From positions 62,001 to 126,000 of the forward strand of contig NZ_JACOGD010000003.1 in assembly GCF_014284235.1 (NCBI RefSeq): 64,000 bases of DNA. Direction: 5' to 3'. The stretch is from Cognatundibacterium curvum. GTDB lineage: Bacteria; Pseudomonadota; Gammaproteobacteria; Burkholderiales; Burkholderiaceae_D. Shown here piece by piece: positions 44,387 through 53,803 of this stretch. Under the pieces are notes generated by a model. That model did not search any database. It saw only the letters and a program-made list of their open reading frames with translations, and had not been told where the DNA came from. The stretch's first letter is position 1. The number at the start of each line of letters is the position of its first letter. The position numbers and the translations under genes are program-made.

Positions 44387-45112
44387 TTAATCTTCAATGA
44401 TGGCGTTGGTATAAACTTCCTGTACGTCGTCCAGATTTTCCAGCGCGTCGATCAGTTTTTGCATTTTGATCGCATCGTCGCCGCTGAATGCAGTTTCTGT
44501 GCCCGGTTTCATGGTGACTTCGGCTACTTCCGGCTTAAAACCGGCCGCTTCCAGTGCCGAGCGGATGTCAGACAGGCTGAATGGGGCGCAAATGACTTCG
44601 ATGCCGCCTTCATCGTCGGTAATCACATCATCGGCACCGGCTTCCAGTGCAGCTTCCATCAGTGCATCTTCATTCGTACCAGGGGCAAACAGCATTTGTC
44701 CGCAATGCGTAAACAAAAAGGCGACCGAACCCTCAGTACCCATATTGCCACCGAATTTATTGAAGGCATGGCGTACTTCTGCGACGGTACGTACCCGGTT
44801 GTCTGTCATACAGTCGACGATGATCGCTGCGCCGCCTATGCCATAACCCTCATAACGTACTTCTTCGTAATTAGCGCCTTCCAGTGTGCCAGCGCCGCGC
44901 TGAATTGCACGCGAGACATTTTCTTTCGGCATATTGGCATCGGCCGCTTTTTCAACGGCGAGACGCAGACGTGGGTTAGAGTTGACATCCTCGCCGCCCA
45001 TTCTGGCGGCTACGGTAATTTCTTTAATCAGACGGGTCCAGATTTTGCCGCGTTTTGCATCGGTCGCAGCTTTTTTATGCTTGATGTTGGCCCATTTACT
45101 ATGTCCTGCCAT
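44387..45112 (-). CDS. yebC: YebC/PmpR-family transcription or translation factor
   Basis: The product has 241 residues from the ATG at 45110-45112, giving the conserved start [22 protein letters not shown]; an aggaaagag site precedes it, and 12 upstream residues are excluded. It has the three-domain YebC fold ([47 protein letters not shown]). Recent work links YebC to translation of polyproline stretches, and older work describes DNA-binding regulation. It is first in the housekeeping run. Confidence 0.95.
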   Translation of the reverse strand: MAGHSKWANIKHKKAATDAKRGKIWTRLIKEITVAARMGGEDVNSNPRLRLAVEKAADANMPKENVSRAIQRGAGTLEGANYEEVRYEGYGIGGAAIIVDCMTDNRVRTVAEVRHAFNKFGGNMGTEGSVAFLFTHCGQMLFAPGTNEDALMEAALEAGADDVITDDEGGIEVICAPFSLSDIRSALEAAGFKPEVAEVTMKPGTETAFSGDDAIKMQKLIDALENLDDVQEVYTNAIIED

Positions 45113-45570
45113 GATCGCTCTTTCCTGAATCGGCATTTGCACACGCAAAGGTGGCTGATTTGCCTGGCTTTTTAGATATTGAAGGGCAGCATTCTACCAT
45201 ATCGCCCTCAGAGAACATTTCCAAATCCGGTGTTCAGAGATGAAATGTTGATTAGATACAAAGTTGTTCTATAGTGGAACTCCGGGCCGGGCAGTCAGTC
45301 TGGTTTCCTGCCTCTTGTAGGTACACAGTGGCCTGGCATCATAAAGTTCCCTGTAAGTTGCAATAAATTGCGTGGAATTTGTAAGTAAATGTACGTCTCT
45401 CGCAAACTGCCTGTTGCAGAGTTGAAGGTGTGAATTTTCTTACAAATGTAAGCACGCGTGTTGCTCATACAGTTTCATCTGCAACACCCGGATGACAGCA
45501 GTTTATCTGCACATCTTTGTTGATTGGCGCTAATTAGCTTGTTTTCAGCTCAGCGTGGATAGCGCTTACA
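45113..45570. other. intergenic stretch between divergent yebC and EamA genes
   Basis: I see no gene. It holds the promoters for both sides. One notable element is the inverted repeat cttaca-aa-tgtaag at 45439-45452, with further tgtaag half-sites at about 45353 and 45381, which could be an operator. No tRNA or other RNA gene is evident. Confidence 0.5.
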
Positions 45571-46488
45571 ATGACTGGCATGAACACGAATCCCTTACAC
45601 ATTATTTCCAGACGGAATTATTTGTCTGGTCTTGCGATGGCAACAGCAGGCGCCGTCCTGTTTTCCGCGAAAGCAATTGTTGCAAAACTCTTGTACCGCT
45701 ACCAGTTGGATGCTGTTACCTTAATCGCTTTCCGCATGGCATTTTCATTGCCGGTATTTGCTGTGATTGCGATGATGCAGATGCGTCAGCCTTTGCGGCT
45801 CAGTACAGGTGAAAAATGGCGTTTGCTACTGGTGGGGCTGACCGGTTATTACCTGTCCTCCTTCCTGGATTTTCTGGGCTTGCAGTACATCAGCGCCGGG
45901 CTGGAACGTTTGATCTTGTTTTTGACGCCGAGCTTTGTGCTGTTTTTCTCAATGATTTTGTACCAGCGTCAGGTAACGAGGCTGGAACTGGGCGCCTTAT
46001 TGCTCAGTTATTCAGGCATTGTGCTGGTGTTTTTACATGATTTGCATTGGGGTGCTGACAATGTGGTTTTGGGCGCGGCCTTGGTGCTGGGTGCGGCAGT
46101 TTCGTATGCCGCCTATTTGATGCAGTCGGGACAATTGCTGGCGCGACTCGGTACTTTGCGGCTGGTGTCCTATGCCATGTGTATCGCAAGTGTTGCTTGC
46201 ATTACACAATGTCTGGCGATCCGGCCAATTTCCGTGTGGAATCAACCTGATGCCGTGATTTATCTGTCATTGTTCAATGCTTTGTTTTGCACAGTGTTGC
46301 CGGTATTCCTGACGATGATGGCGATCAAGCGTATCGGTGCGGCAACTGCTTCTCAGGCTGGCATGATAGGCCCGGTATCGACCTTGTTTCTGGGTGCATG
46401 GTTGTTGTCCGAGCCGGTCACCGGCTGGCAATTGCTGGGAACAGCGTTGGTACTGAGTGGAATGTATTTGTTATCGACTAAAAAATAA
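45571..46488 (+). CDS. EamA/RhaT-type DMT-superfamily transporter
   Basis: The product has 305 residues and ten predicted transmembrane helices in two EamA repeats (first with LFSAKAIVAKLLYRY, second with GAAVSYAAYLMQSGQLLA and ending GTALVLSGMYLLS). It exports amino acids or metabolites. The start at 45571 has no strong ribosome-binding site, and an ATG at 45580 is possible. The next gene, a quinone oxidoreductase, begins 12 bases after its stop. The substrate is unknown. Confidence 0.88.
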   Translation: MTGMNTNPLHIISRRNYLSGLAMATAGAVLFSAKAIVAKLLYRYQLDAVTLIAFRMAFSLPVFAVIAMMQMRQPLRLSTGEKWRLLLVGLTGYYLSSFLDFLGLQYISAGLERLILFLTPSFVLFFSMILYQRQVTRLELGALLLSYSGIVLVFLHDLHWGADNVVLGAALVLGAAVSYAAYLMQSGQLLARLGTLRLVSYAMCIASVACITQCLAIRPISVWNQPDAVIYLSLFNALFCTVLPVFLTMMAIKRIGAATASQAGMIGPVSTLFLGAWLLSEPVTGWQLLGTALVLSGMYLLSTKK

Positions 46489-46499
46489 GGGAGGTCGTG

Positions 46500-47474
46500 A
46501 TGGTGAAGGCAATCCGTATGTACCGTACCGGTGGTCCGGAAGTGATGGAGTACGAGGACGTGGAACTGGGCAGGCCGGGACCGGGAGAAATTTTGGTGCG
46601 CCATCACGCCTGTGGTTTAAATTTTATTGATGTGTATTTTCGCACTGGCTTGTATCCTCAGGAATTACCGGCAGGATTAGGCATGGAAGCAGCCGGTGTG
46701 ATTGAGCAGTTAGGCCCGGATGTGCATGGTTTGCAGGTCGGCGACCGGGTGGCTTACGCTGCGCGTCCGAATGGTGCCTATGCCGAGGCGCGTGTGATGC
46801 CTGCTGCACATGTGGTCAGGCTGCCAGAGGGAATCAGTTTTGAGACCGCGGCCGCCATGATGTTGCAGGGCTTGACCGTACAGTATCTGTTTCACCGTAC
46901 TTTCCATTTGCAAGGCGGTGAAACTATCCTGTTCCATGCCGCCGCCGGTGGCGTAGGTCTGATCGCCTGCCAGTGGGCGCGTGCGATTGGTGTGCAAATG
47001 ATAGGGACGGTCGGTTCCGATGACAAAGCGGAACTGGCCAAAGCCCATGGTTGCACCCATGTGATTAATTACAATAAAGAGAATTTTGTGGACAGAGTCA
47101 GGGAAATAACGGATGGCAAAGGTGTACCCGTTGTTTATGATTCCATCGGACAGCAGACATTTAAAGGATCGCTGGATTGTCTGTCGCCGTTGGGCATGAT
47201 GGTCAGCTTTGGTAATGCTTCAGGACCGGTGCCGGATTTTTCTCTGTCCGAGCTTGCATCACGCGGTTCCCTGTTTATTACCCGACCCAGCCTGCTGCAC
47301 TACACCGCACGGCGTGCGGATCTTGAGCATATGGCGGCTCAGCTGTTTTCTATGGTTCAGGGCGGCAAAATTAAGGTCGATGTGCGGCAGCGCTATGCAC
47401 TGGCAGATGTGGCGCAGGCGCACCGCGATCTGGAAGCCAGGAAAACCACAGGCTCCAGCCTGATCATACCCTGA
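46500..47474 (+). CDS. NADPH:quinone oxidoreductase (zinc-free MDR family)
   Basis: The product has 324 residues and is a QorA-type medium-chain reductase. The GroES-like N-terminal part contains NFIDVYFRTGLYPQELPAGLGMEAAGV, and the Rossmann part has FHAAAGGVGLIACQWARAIG. No structural or catalytic zinc ligands are seen, as is normal for this group. The ATG at 46500 follows an aagggagg site; a GTG at 46497 is also in frame. It is cotranscribed with the EamA exporter. It reduces quinones, probably to limit oxidative or electrophile stress. Confidence 0.92.
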   Translation: MVKAIRMYRTGGPEVMEYEDVELGRPGPGEILVRHHACGLNFIDVYFRTGLYPQELPAGLGMEAAGVIEQLGPDVHGLQVGDRVAYAARPNGAYAEARVMPAAHVVRLPEGISFETAAAMMLQGLTVQYLFHRTFHLQGGETILFHAAAGGVGLIACQWARAIGVQMIGTVGSDDKAELAKAHGCTHVINYNKENFVDRVREITDGKGVPVVYDSIGQQTFKGSLDCLSPLGMMVSFGNASGPVPDFSLSELASRGSLFITRPSLLHYTARRADLEHMAAQLFSMVQGGKIKVDVRQRYALADVAQAHRDLEARKTTGSSLIIP

Positions 47475-47566
47475 CAGGAACTGGATATGTACGTCCCGTA
47501 TCCCCCGAGTTGCCCCGCATTGTTCCGGGTTTCCGGAATATCCAGCTTAATCAGAGAGGAGTTGTG

Positions 47567-47698
47567 ATGGCCGAGCCGCATTTCGAAGATGATGAGGAAG
47601 AGAAGCCCCAGTTTGGTCGTTTGCTGATCGTCTTGTTCCTGGCTGTATTGACAGTCGTGGCAATTACCGTCGCATCCGAAGCATTTTATTCGCACTGA
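47567..47698 (+). CDS. small single-pass membrane protein (43 residues)
   Basis: It has an excellent ribosome-binding site (agaggag) before the ATG at 47567. An acidic N-terminus (EPHFEDDEEEKPQFG) is followed by one transmembrane helix (LLIVLFLAVLTVVAITVA). It is too short for a catalytic role and I know no name for it. It lies downstream of the quinone oxidoreductase and upstream of the DUF1631 gene. It may be a regulator of a membrane complex. Confidence 0.7.
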   Translation: MAEPHFEDDEEEKPQFGRLLIVLFLAVLTVVAITVASEAFYSH

Positions 47699-47784
47699 CC
47701 GGAGTCAGTCTGGTCCCGGTCATCGCTAGCGTTAGGTCAGGTAGCGCAGTCCGTGTAGTACAGAGCACATTTTGAATTCAATTT

Positions 47785-49926
47785 ATGGACACCATTCCTT
47801 TACATATCGCCAAAAAAAATGAGTTTTCTAACTCCAGCCGCTTATTGCTGCTGCAAAGCCTGGTACCGGTGGCGACCAATCTGGTGTCATCCCAGCTGGA
47901 AGCATTTGCTTCCCGTCTGACGCAGGCCTTGTTTAAGGTGTCGGATCAAAATGTCAGGCCAGAAGAAGCTGCCAATAGCTTTCAAACCTATCAGCTTCTG
48001 AAACGCAACCACACCAGCTTTTACCGGATTGTAGCGTCGCAAATTAATGCTGCGCTGGCCAAAGAAGTGAGTGTGGTCAATACCCGCAAAAAATTCAAAG
48101 AGGCGGGTGAGGCGCAGGATATTTCGCTGGTGACGTTTGAAGAGATGGAAAATAAAGTATTGACTACCAATCTGGCCAAGGCATTGGAAGTCAATAACGC
48201 CGATCATCTGGTGGCGCTGAACATCCGTATTGGTCATGTGCTGCGACGCACGCCTATCAGCGTATCGCAAAATCCCTTCCGGCCCGAAGTGTTTATTTCT
48301 GCATTTCTGCAAGCCTGGCAAGAGTTCGACAGTAATAAGGAAAGCCAGCATCTGGTGCTGCGCCTGCTGCAACCCGAAATTTTTCTGCAACTGGCCAATG
48401 TGTATCAGGGACTGAATGAGGCTTTCATAGAGCGCGGAGTGCTGGTCGATATTGATGAGGCCAAGCGCGAGAGTAAAAAACGCGGGCGTTTTAGCAGACG
48501 TGAAGATCTGGAGTCTACCGATCCTTACCTGGAAAATAAACTCAGAAATATTTTCTCGCCTAAGCCAGGTAATGTCAGGCCGGAGCTTGCGCATGACATG
48601 CAGGAGCAGGGAATGTCTGCGCCATCCTATGGCACGCCTGGCGCCGAGATGGTGACGATAGACCGTCAGTTTTTTGATTACCTGACCAGTTTGCAACGTC
48701 AGCAACAGGCTGCCAGTCAGAATGGACAGGGCATCTATTTGCGTCAGCTGAGCCAGCAGGCTAGCAGCAGCGAGCTGACGCATATTGATCAGAATACGAT
48801 AGAACTGCTGGCGCGTATTTTTGATTATGTGTTCAATGATCCGAGCATTCCATCCGATATCAAAGCCCTCATAGGGCAGTTACAGATACCCACTTTAAAA
48901 GTGGCATTGATGGATAAGGACTTCTTTTTTAAAGACAGTCATCCGGCGCGCGTATTGATCGACACGCTGGCCAAATCCAGTGTGTTATTAGGCAGTGAGG
49001 CAACGCCGGAAGATCCCTTGTATCAAATGATAGAAGACGTGGTCGAAAGGGTGCAGCAGGAATTTGATGAGCAGATTGACCTGTTTTCTGATGTGGTGGC
49101 CGACCTGGAAGCCTTCCTGAAAGAAGAGGAGCAACAGGCAGAGGAAGCGATTTCTGAACCGGTCGCACTCGCTCTGAAGCAGGAAAAAATGCGGCTGGCG
49201 CGCGAGTTTGCTGAAAACGATGTGGCCATCCGGGTTGAAACCGGTGAAGTTGCTGGCTTCCTGGAGGATTTTCTGCGTAATCAGTGGATACGCATCCTGA
49301 CTATCGCGCACAACGTCAAGGAAGAAAAGCCGAACGCACTGGAAAATGCGCTAAGGACTATGGATGACCTGATCTGGAGCCTGAAGCCCAAGAACAGTTC
49401 GGAAGAGCGCAAAGAGCTGGTCAGTAAGCTGCCCGCCATGCTGACTTTACTCAATGCCTGGCTGAATGCGATTAAATGGGATGAGCCAGACCGCGTACTG
49501 TTTTTTTCCAAGCTCGCAGAACGTCATGCAGCCATTGCGCGCGCACCGCTGGAATTGTCACCGCGTCGCCAACTGGAAATTGCGGTGAACATTGCGCAAC
49601 GCGCGAGTGAGAAACGCTTGAATCGTCATGTGCTGGACCAGGGGGATCAGGCACCGGATGAGTGGTTGCAACTGGTGGATGAACTGGAGCGTGGTGTCTG
49701 GGTGGATTTCACCAACAGCGCCGATGTCACAACCCGCTTCAAACTGGCCTGGGTCAGTCCTAAACGTACCCGTTATATTTTCACCAGCCGCCAGGGACAT
49801 GACTCTTTTTCGATTTCCAGTGACGAGCTGATTACCCAGTTCAGGCATGGCGATGCGGTCTTGATTTCTGCCAGCTCTATCGTGGATCGCGCGCTGGTTG
49901 AGGCCCTGCGCGATCCACCAGCCTGA
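47785..49926 (+). CDS. DUF1631 family protein
   Basis: The product has 713 residues. DUF1631 proteins are large, mostly helical and common in Beta- and Gammaproteobacteria, with no established function; some relatives are tied to cyclic-di-GMP or surface-related regulation. Here the N-terminal half has helices and a basic loop (SKKRGRFSRREDLES), the middle contains acidic helices, and the C-terminal part (residues about 630-713) resembles a PilZ-like or beta-barrel region (TTRFKLAWVSPKRTRYIFTSRQG). The gene stands alone, with a tandem repeat after its stop. Confidence 0.85.
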   Translation: MDTIPLHIAKKNEFSNSSRLLLLQSLVPVATNLVSSQLEAFASRLTQALFKVSDQNVRPEEAANSFQTYQLLKRNHTSFYRIVASQINAALAKEVSVVNTRKKFKEAGEAQDISLVTFEEMENKVLTTNLAKALEVNNADHLVALNIRIGHVLRRTPISVSQNPFRPEVFISAFLQAWQEFDSNKESQHLVLRLLQPEIFLQLANVYQGLNEAFIERGVLVDIDEAKRESKKRGRFSRREDLESTDPYLENKLRNIFSPKPGNVRPELAHDMQEQGMSAPSYGTPGAEMVTIDRQFFDYLTSLQRQQQAASQNGQGIYLRQLSQQASSSELTHIDQNTIELLARIFDYVFNDPSIPSDIKALIGQLQIPTLKVALMDKDFFFKDSHPARVLIDTLAKSSVLLGSEATPEDPLYQMIEDVVERVQQEFDEQIDLFSDVVADLEAFLKEEEQQAEEAISEPVALALKQEKMRLAREFAENDVAIRVETGEVAGFLEDFLRNQWIRILTIAHNVKEEKPNALENALRTMDDLIWSLKPKNSSEERKELVSKLPAMLTLLNAWLNAIKWDEPDRVLFFSKLAERHAAIARAPLELSPRRQLEIAVNIAQRASEKRLNRHVLDQGDQAPDEWLQLVDELERGVWVDFTNSADVTTRFKLAWVSPKRTRYIFTSRQGHDSFSISSDELITQFRHGDAVLISASSIVDRALVEALRDPPA

Positions 49927-49967
49927 GCTGCAGGCTAAAACAGCTGCAGCGGCCTGCGCCGCAAGCA

Positions 49968-49998
49968 CTGTTATTTCGCTGTTATTTCGCTGTTATTT
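49968..49998. repeat. 11-bp tandem repeat, about three copies
   Basis: Units of ctgttatttcg lie between the DUF1631 stop and the convergent DUF4136 stop. The third, partial unit overlaps the latter's stop codon at 49993-49995. Confidence 0.8.
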
Positions 49999-50616
49999 TT
50001 TTGATGGCAGTTCGACCTGGGTCGTGCTGCCATTTTTTTGTGGGAAGCCGAGTAAGGCCGCTTCGATCAGATCGGGCATATACAGCGAAATCTGCGGACT
50101 CAGTTGTTCGCTGGAGGCGCGGATGTCAGCCAGCTTTTTATTTGTTACTGCATCGGTGATGTTAATTTCCAGCTGATGCAGATAATAACGGCGCAGGTTC
50201 AGGTCCGAGGCGCGCAGCGGGAAGTAGGGATCGGTCGCAAAATAATAAGGGCGATAAAAATAGCCGCGACGGAAGTGCAGATTCCAGAAAGGGTCATACA
50301 AAGCCGGATGGCCAAAGCCGGTGAATTGCACTTCACTCAGATTACTGCCATAAGCGATGGAAACTTTGACTTGTGGCGCAGCGCCAGTGGCGACCGGCTG
50401 AAATCCCTTGGCATCCAGTTGTCTGCGTAATTCTTCTTCATAGAATTTGTACTCAGGATTATTTTCCTGAGCTGGGGCGCGTTCTACGATATACGATTTA
50501 CCCTGATTGGCAGGCCATTCCTGAAAGACGCTGACCTGGCTGCTGAAGGTGGTCGCACAGGCACTCAGTATCAGTGCCGAAGCAAGTAATATCAGGGGGC
50601 GTAACAGTTGTTTCAT
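49993..50616 (-). CDS. DUF4136 family lipoprotein
   Basis: The product has 207 residues. The signal peptide ends with the lipobox LSAC, so it is lipid-anchored. The DUF4136 domain follows (EWPANQGKSYIVERAP, EEELRRQLDAKGF). Members are periplasmic or outer-membrane proteins of unknown function. It has a good ggagaaa ribosome-binding site. It is convergent with DUF1631 and divergent from pepN across a 441-base gap. Confidence 0.88.
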   Translation of the reverse strand: MKQLLRPLILLASALILSACATTFSSQVSVFQEWPANQGKSYIVERAPAQENNPEYKFYEEELRRQLDAKGFQPVATGAAPQVKVSIAYGSNLSEVQFTGFGHPALYDPFWNLHFRRGYFYRPYYFATDPYFPLRASDLNLRRYYLHQLEINITDAVTNKKLADIRASSEQLSPQISLYMPDLIEAALLGFPQKNGSTTQVELPSKK

Positions 50617-51057
50617 GATTTTCTCCGGATTACGCGCATCAACATGCGTACTGCTATGATAGTACCAAGCTGGGTTTTGTTCCGTTTCGTTTTGTAATCA
50701 GCGAGGCAGCACAACAAGTCACGGGTGCCACGACCAGCCTGCGTATTGGCAGAACAGCCGCAAGCCAGCCGCTATTTCCGGAAAAAACAGCGGACTTTCC
50801 CAAATTTTCTTCATTTCGCTTTATGAAACGCATTGCAAATTACCTTGATCAGGTCTGGTATTGGTAAAATGCAGCTCTGATCAAAGCGCTTGACTCTCAG
50901 ACTGTAAACGCGTCCTTTGCCCGTTCTGATGCGGGCCCAGGTCGCCTCAGACATGGTATGCGGCCTCAGTGCAAATGCTGCCTGCAGCGCGCAGCCAGTA
51001 TCCGGCCTGAACGGCAAGCCTTTGCTATTCTAACTTTTTTCACGAGACAGCCAGCAT
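50617..51057. other. intergenic stretch between the DUF4136 gene and pepN
   Basis: It holds the divergent promoters. I see no tRNA, repeat or strong terminator. A minus-strand ORF of 68 codons here has no coding character. Confidence 0.5.
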
Positions 51058-53736
51058 ATGCGTAACGATACCGCAGCGACTCCACAAGCCATTTTCCGCA
51101 AAGACTATGTTGCGCCCGGATATTGGGTCGACACCGTAGAAATGGGCTTCGATCTTGATCTTGATGCCACGCATGTGGCGACCCGCCTGACCATGCGCCG
51201 TAACCCTGACAGTGCCGAAAAAGATCTGGTTTTGTTCGGTGCCGAACTGAAGACGCTGCAATTACGCCTGAATGGCGTGAATCTGAAAAAGTCTGCCTAC
51301 ACGATAGACGGCGAAACCATGCGCATTCCCAATGCACCGGATGAAGTGGTGCTGGAAATCGAAACGCTGATCAAACCGTCTAAAAACACGTCTTTGTCGG
51401 GCTTGTATGCTTCCAATGGGAATTTCATTACCCAATGTGAAGCAGAAGGTTTTCGCAAAATTACCTGGTTCCCGGATCGTCCGGATGTGATGGCCAAATA
51501 CACCGTGGTTTTACGCGCCGACAAAAAGAAATTCCCGGTCTTGCTTGGTAACGGCAATCTGATTGAACAGGGTGATCTGGGTGATGGCCGTCATTTCGCC
51601 AAGTGGGAAGACCCGTTCAAGAAACCGTCTTATCTGTTCGCGTTAGTGGCAGGTAGTCTGGTTTGTCAGGAAGAGCAATACAAGCTCGGCTCAGGTCGTG
51701 AAGTATTGCTGCAAGTCTGGGTGGAGAAGGGCAATCTGGATAAAACCCAGCATGCGATGGATTCGTTGAAAAACAGCATACGCTGGGATGAAGAGCGCTT
51801 CGGGCTGGAGCTGGATCTGGATCGCTTTATGATCGTGGCGACCAGTGACTTCAATATGGGCGCGATGGAAAACAAGGGCCTGAATATTTTCAACACCAAA
51901 TATGTGCTGGCTAATCCAAGTATTGCCACCGATGTTGATTATGCGGGCATAGAATCTGTGGTCGGGCATGAATACTTCCATAACTGGACGGGAAACCGCG
52001 TGACTTGCCGCGACTGGTTCCAGTTGTCGCTCAAAGAAGGGTTGACAGTATTCCGCGATCAGGAATTTTCTGCCGATCTGGTTGGCACAAGCACTGGCCG
52101 TGCGGTGAAACGTATCGAAGATGTACGCGTGTTGCGTCAGGTGCAGTTCTCCGAAGATGCAGGCCCGATGGCACATCCGGTGCGTCCTGACTCCTTCGTG
52201 GAAATCAATAATTTTTATACCGTGACGATTTACGAAAAAGGGTCGGAAGTCGTACGTATGTATTACACCCTGCTCGGTCATGAGGGCTTCCGCAAAGGCA
52301 TGGATCTGTATTTTGCACGCCACGATGGACAGGCGGTGGAATGCGATGATTTCCGTGCCGCGATGTCGGACGCCAATGGACGTGACCTGACTCAGTTTGA
52401 ACGCTGGTACAGCCAGGCCGGTACGCCGCGTGTCGATGTGCAAACGCACTATGACGCTGCAGCACAAACCTTTGAAATCACATTGAGCCAAAGCTGCCCG
52501 GCGACTCCGGGTCAGACTGAAAAACTGCCTTTCCATATCCCGGTTGCGATGGGCTTGTTGAACAGTGCAGGTCAGGATATGCCTTTGCATTGCGAAGGCT
52601 ATGAAGCGCAGGCTGGTGTAAATAGCCTGGTGCTGGAACTGACCGCAGCCAGTCAGACTTTCCGCTTCACTCAGGTGACAGAGCAGCCGGTTGCCTCGCT
52701 GTTGCGTAATTTCTCTGCGCCAGTCGTGCTGAATATCAGTTACAGCGACGAAGAGCTGGGTCTGCTGCTTGCGCATGACAGCGATCCATTCAATCGCTGG
52801 GAAGCAGGCCAAAGGCTGGCGACCCGTCGCTTGGTGCGCCTGACTCAAGCCGTGCAGGCTGGTGAGCCGCTGGAACTGGACAGTATGTTTATCGAAGCCC
52901 TGCGTGCCACACTGAACAATGACACACTTGATCCGGCCTTCCGCGAACTGGTGCTGACCCTGCCATCGGAAGCGATGATTGCAGAAGAATTTGAAGTGGT
53001 TGATCCGCAAGCTATCCACACTGCGCGTCAGTTTGCGCGTGCGCAGATCAGCCAGCATTTGCGTGCTGATTTGCTGTCGGCTTATGAACAGCACCTGACC
53101 CCGGGTAAGTTCAGTCCGGATGCGGTATCTATGGCAAAGCGCAGTCTGAAAAATCTGGCCTTGTCCTATTTGCTGGAATGGGTCGATGAGTCCACCTTTG
53201 AACTCGCGAAAACCCAGTTCTACGATGCAGAAAATATGACTGACCGTTTGGCTGCATTGGCTGGTATCAGTAATTTCCGTGGTCAGCCTCAACAGCAGAA
53301 AGTAGCGGCGAAAGCATTGCAGCACTTCTACAAAGAATTTAAGAAAGAAGCACTGGTGATCGACAAGTGGTTTATGCTGCAGGCGACTGCGCATACCACT
53401 GATGTGGCGAAGGTCAGAGAACTGATGACACATAAGGCCTTCACACTGGGTAACCCTAACCGTGCGCGCAGCCTCACATTTAATTTCTGCAATGCGAATC
53501 CGGCGCAATTCCATGCGACGGATGGCAGCGGCTATGCCTTATGGGCCGAGCTGGTGATTGCCTTGAACAAGATTAATCCTCAGGTTGCGGCGCGTCTGGC
53601 TCGCAGCCTGGATCGCTGGAAAAAATATCCTTTGCATTTGCAGGAAAAAATGCGCGCTGCACTGGAAAAAGTGGCAGCCACGAAAAAGCTGTCTAAGGAC
53701 GTTGCCGAGGTTGTGACTAAGGCGCTGGCCGCATAA
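51058..53736 (+). CDS. pepN: aminopeptidase N (zinc M1 family)
   Basis: The product has 892 residues, close to the E. coli length of 870. It removes N-terminal amino acids from peptides in the cytoplasm. The substrate-binding GAMENKGLNIFN motif and the zinc site HEYFH (His304, Glu305, His308) with Glu327 are present, followed by the DUF3458 barrel and alpha-helical C-terminal domains typical of the PepN branch. It is the first of two genes with fbp; a small hairpin at 53754-53777 separates them. Confidence 0.96.
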   Translation: MRNDTAATPQAIFRKDYVAPGYWVDTVEMGFDLDLDATHVATRLTMRRNPDSAEKDLVLFGAELKTLQLRLNGVNLKKSAYTIDGETMRIPNAPDEVVLEIETLIKPSKNTSLSGLYASNGNFITQCEAEGFRKITWFPDRPDVMAKYTVVLRADKKKFPVLLGNGNLIEQGDLGDGRHFAKWEDPFKKPSYLFALVAGSLVCQEEQYKLGSGREVLLQVWVEKGNLDKTQHAMDSLKNSIRWDEERFGLELDLDRFMIVATSDFNMGAMENKGLNIFNTKYVLANPSIATDVDYAGIESVVGHEYFHNWTGNRVTCRDWFQLSLKEGLTVFRDQEFSADLVGTSTGRAVKRIEDVRVLRQVQFSEDAGPMAHPVRPDSFVEINNFYTVTIYEKGSEVVRMYYTLLGHEGFRKGMDLYFARHDGQAVECDDFRAAMSDANGRDLTQFERWYSQAGTPRVDVQTHYDAAAQTFEITLSQSCPATPGQTEKLPFHIPVAMGLLNSAGQDMPLHCEGYEAQAGVNSLVLELTAASQTFRFTQVTEQPVASLLRNFSAPVVLNISYSDEELGLLLAHDSDPFNRWEAGQRLATRRLVRLTQAVQAGEPLELDSMFIEALRATLNNDTLDPAFRELVLTLPSEAMIAEEFEVVDPQAIHTARQFARAQISQHLRADLLSAYEQHLTPGKFSPDAVSMAKRSLKNLALSYLLEWVDESTFELAKTQFYDAENMTDRLAALAGISNFRGQPQQQKVAAKALQHFYKEFKKEALVIDKWFMLQATAHTTDVAKVRELMTHKAFTLGNPNRARSLTFNFCNANPAQFHATDGSGYALWAELVIALNKINPQVAARLARSLDRWKKYPLHLQEKMRAALEKVAATKKLSKDVAEVVTKALAA

Positions 53737-53753
53737 ACCTGGCGCTGCATTAT

Positions 53754-53777
53754 GCGGTGCCGCAAGCTGCGCACCGC
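53754..53777 (+). terminator. small hairpin between pepN and fbp
   Basis: A 7-bp stem, gcggtgc / gcaccgc, has a 10-base loop and no T-run. It is probably an intercistronic structure rather than a full terminator. Confidence 0.35.
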
Positions 53778-53803
53778 GAGCCGATTTTTAATAAAGGAGC
53801 ATC

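Noticed and set aside
47887..48783. Minus-strand ORF of 298 codons
   Set aside because: It is antisense to the DUF1631 gene with shadow-frame composition.
51691..53514. Minus-strand ORF of 607 codons
   Set aside because: It lies entirely within pepN, has no recognisable domain, and pepN carries all its motifs on the plus strand.
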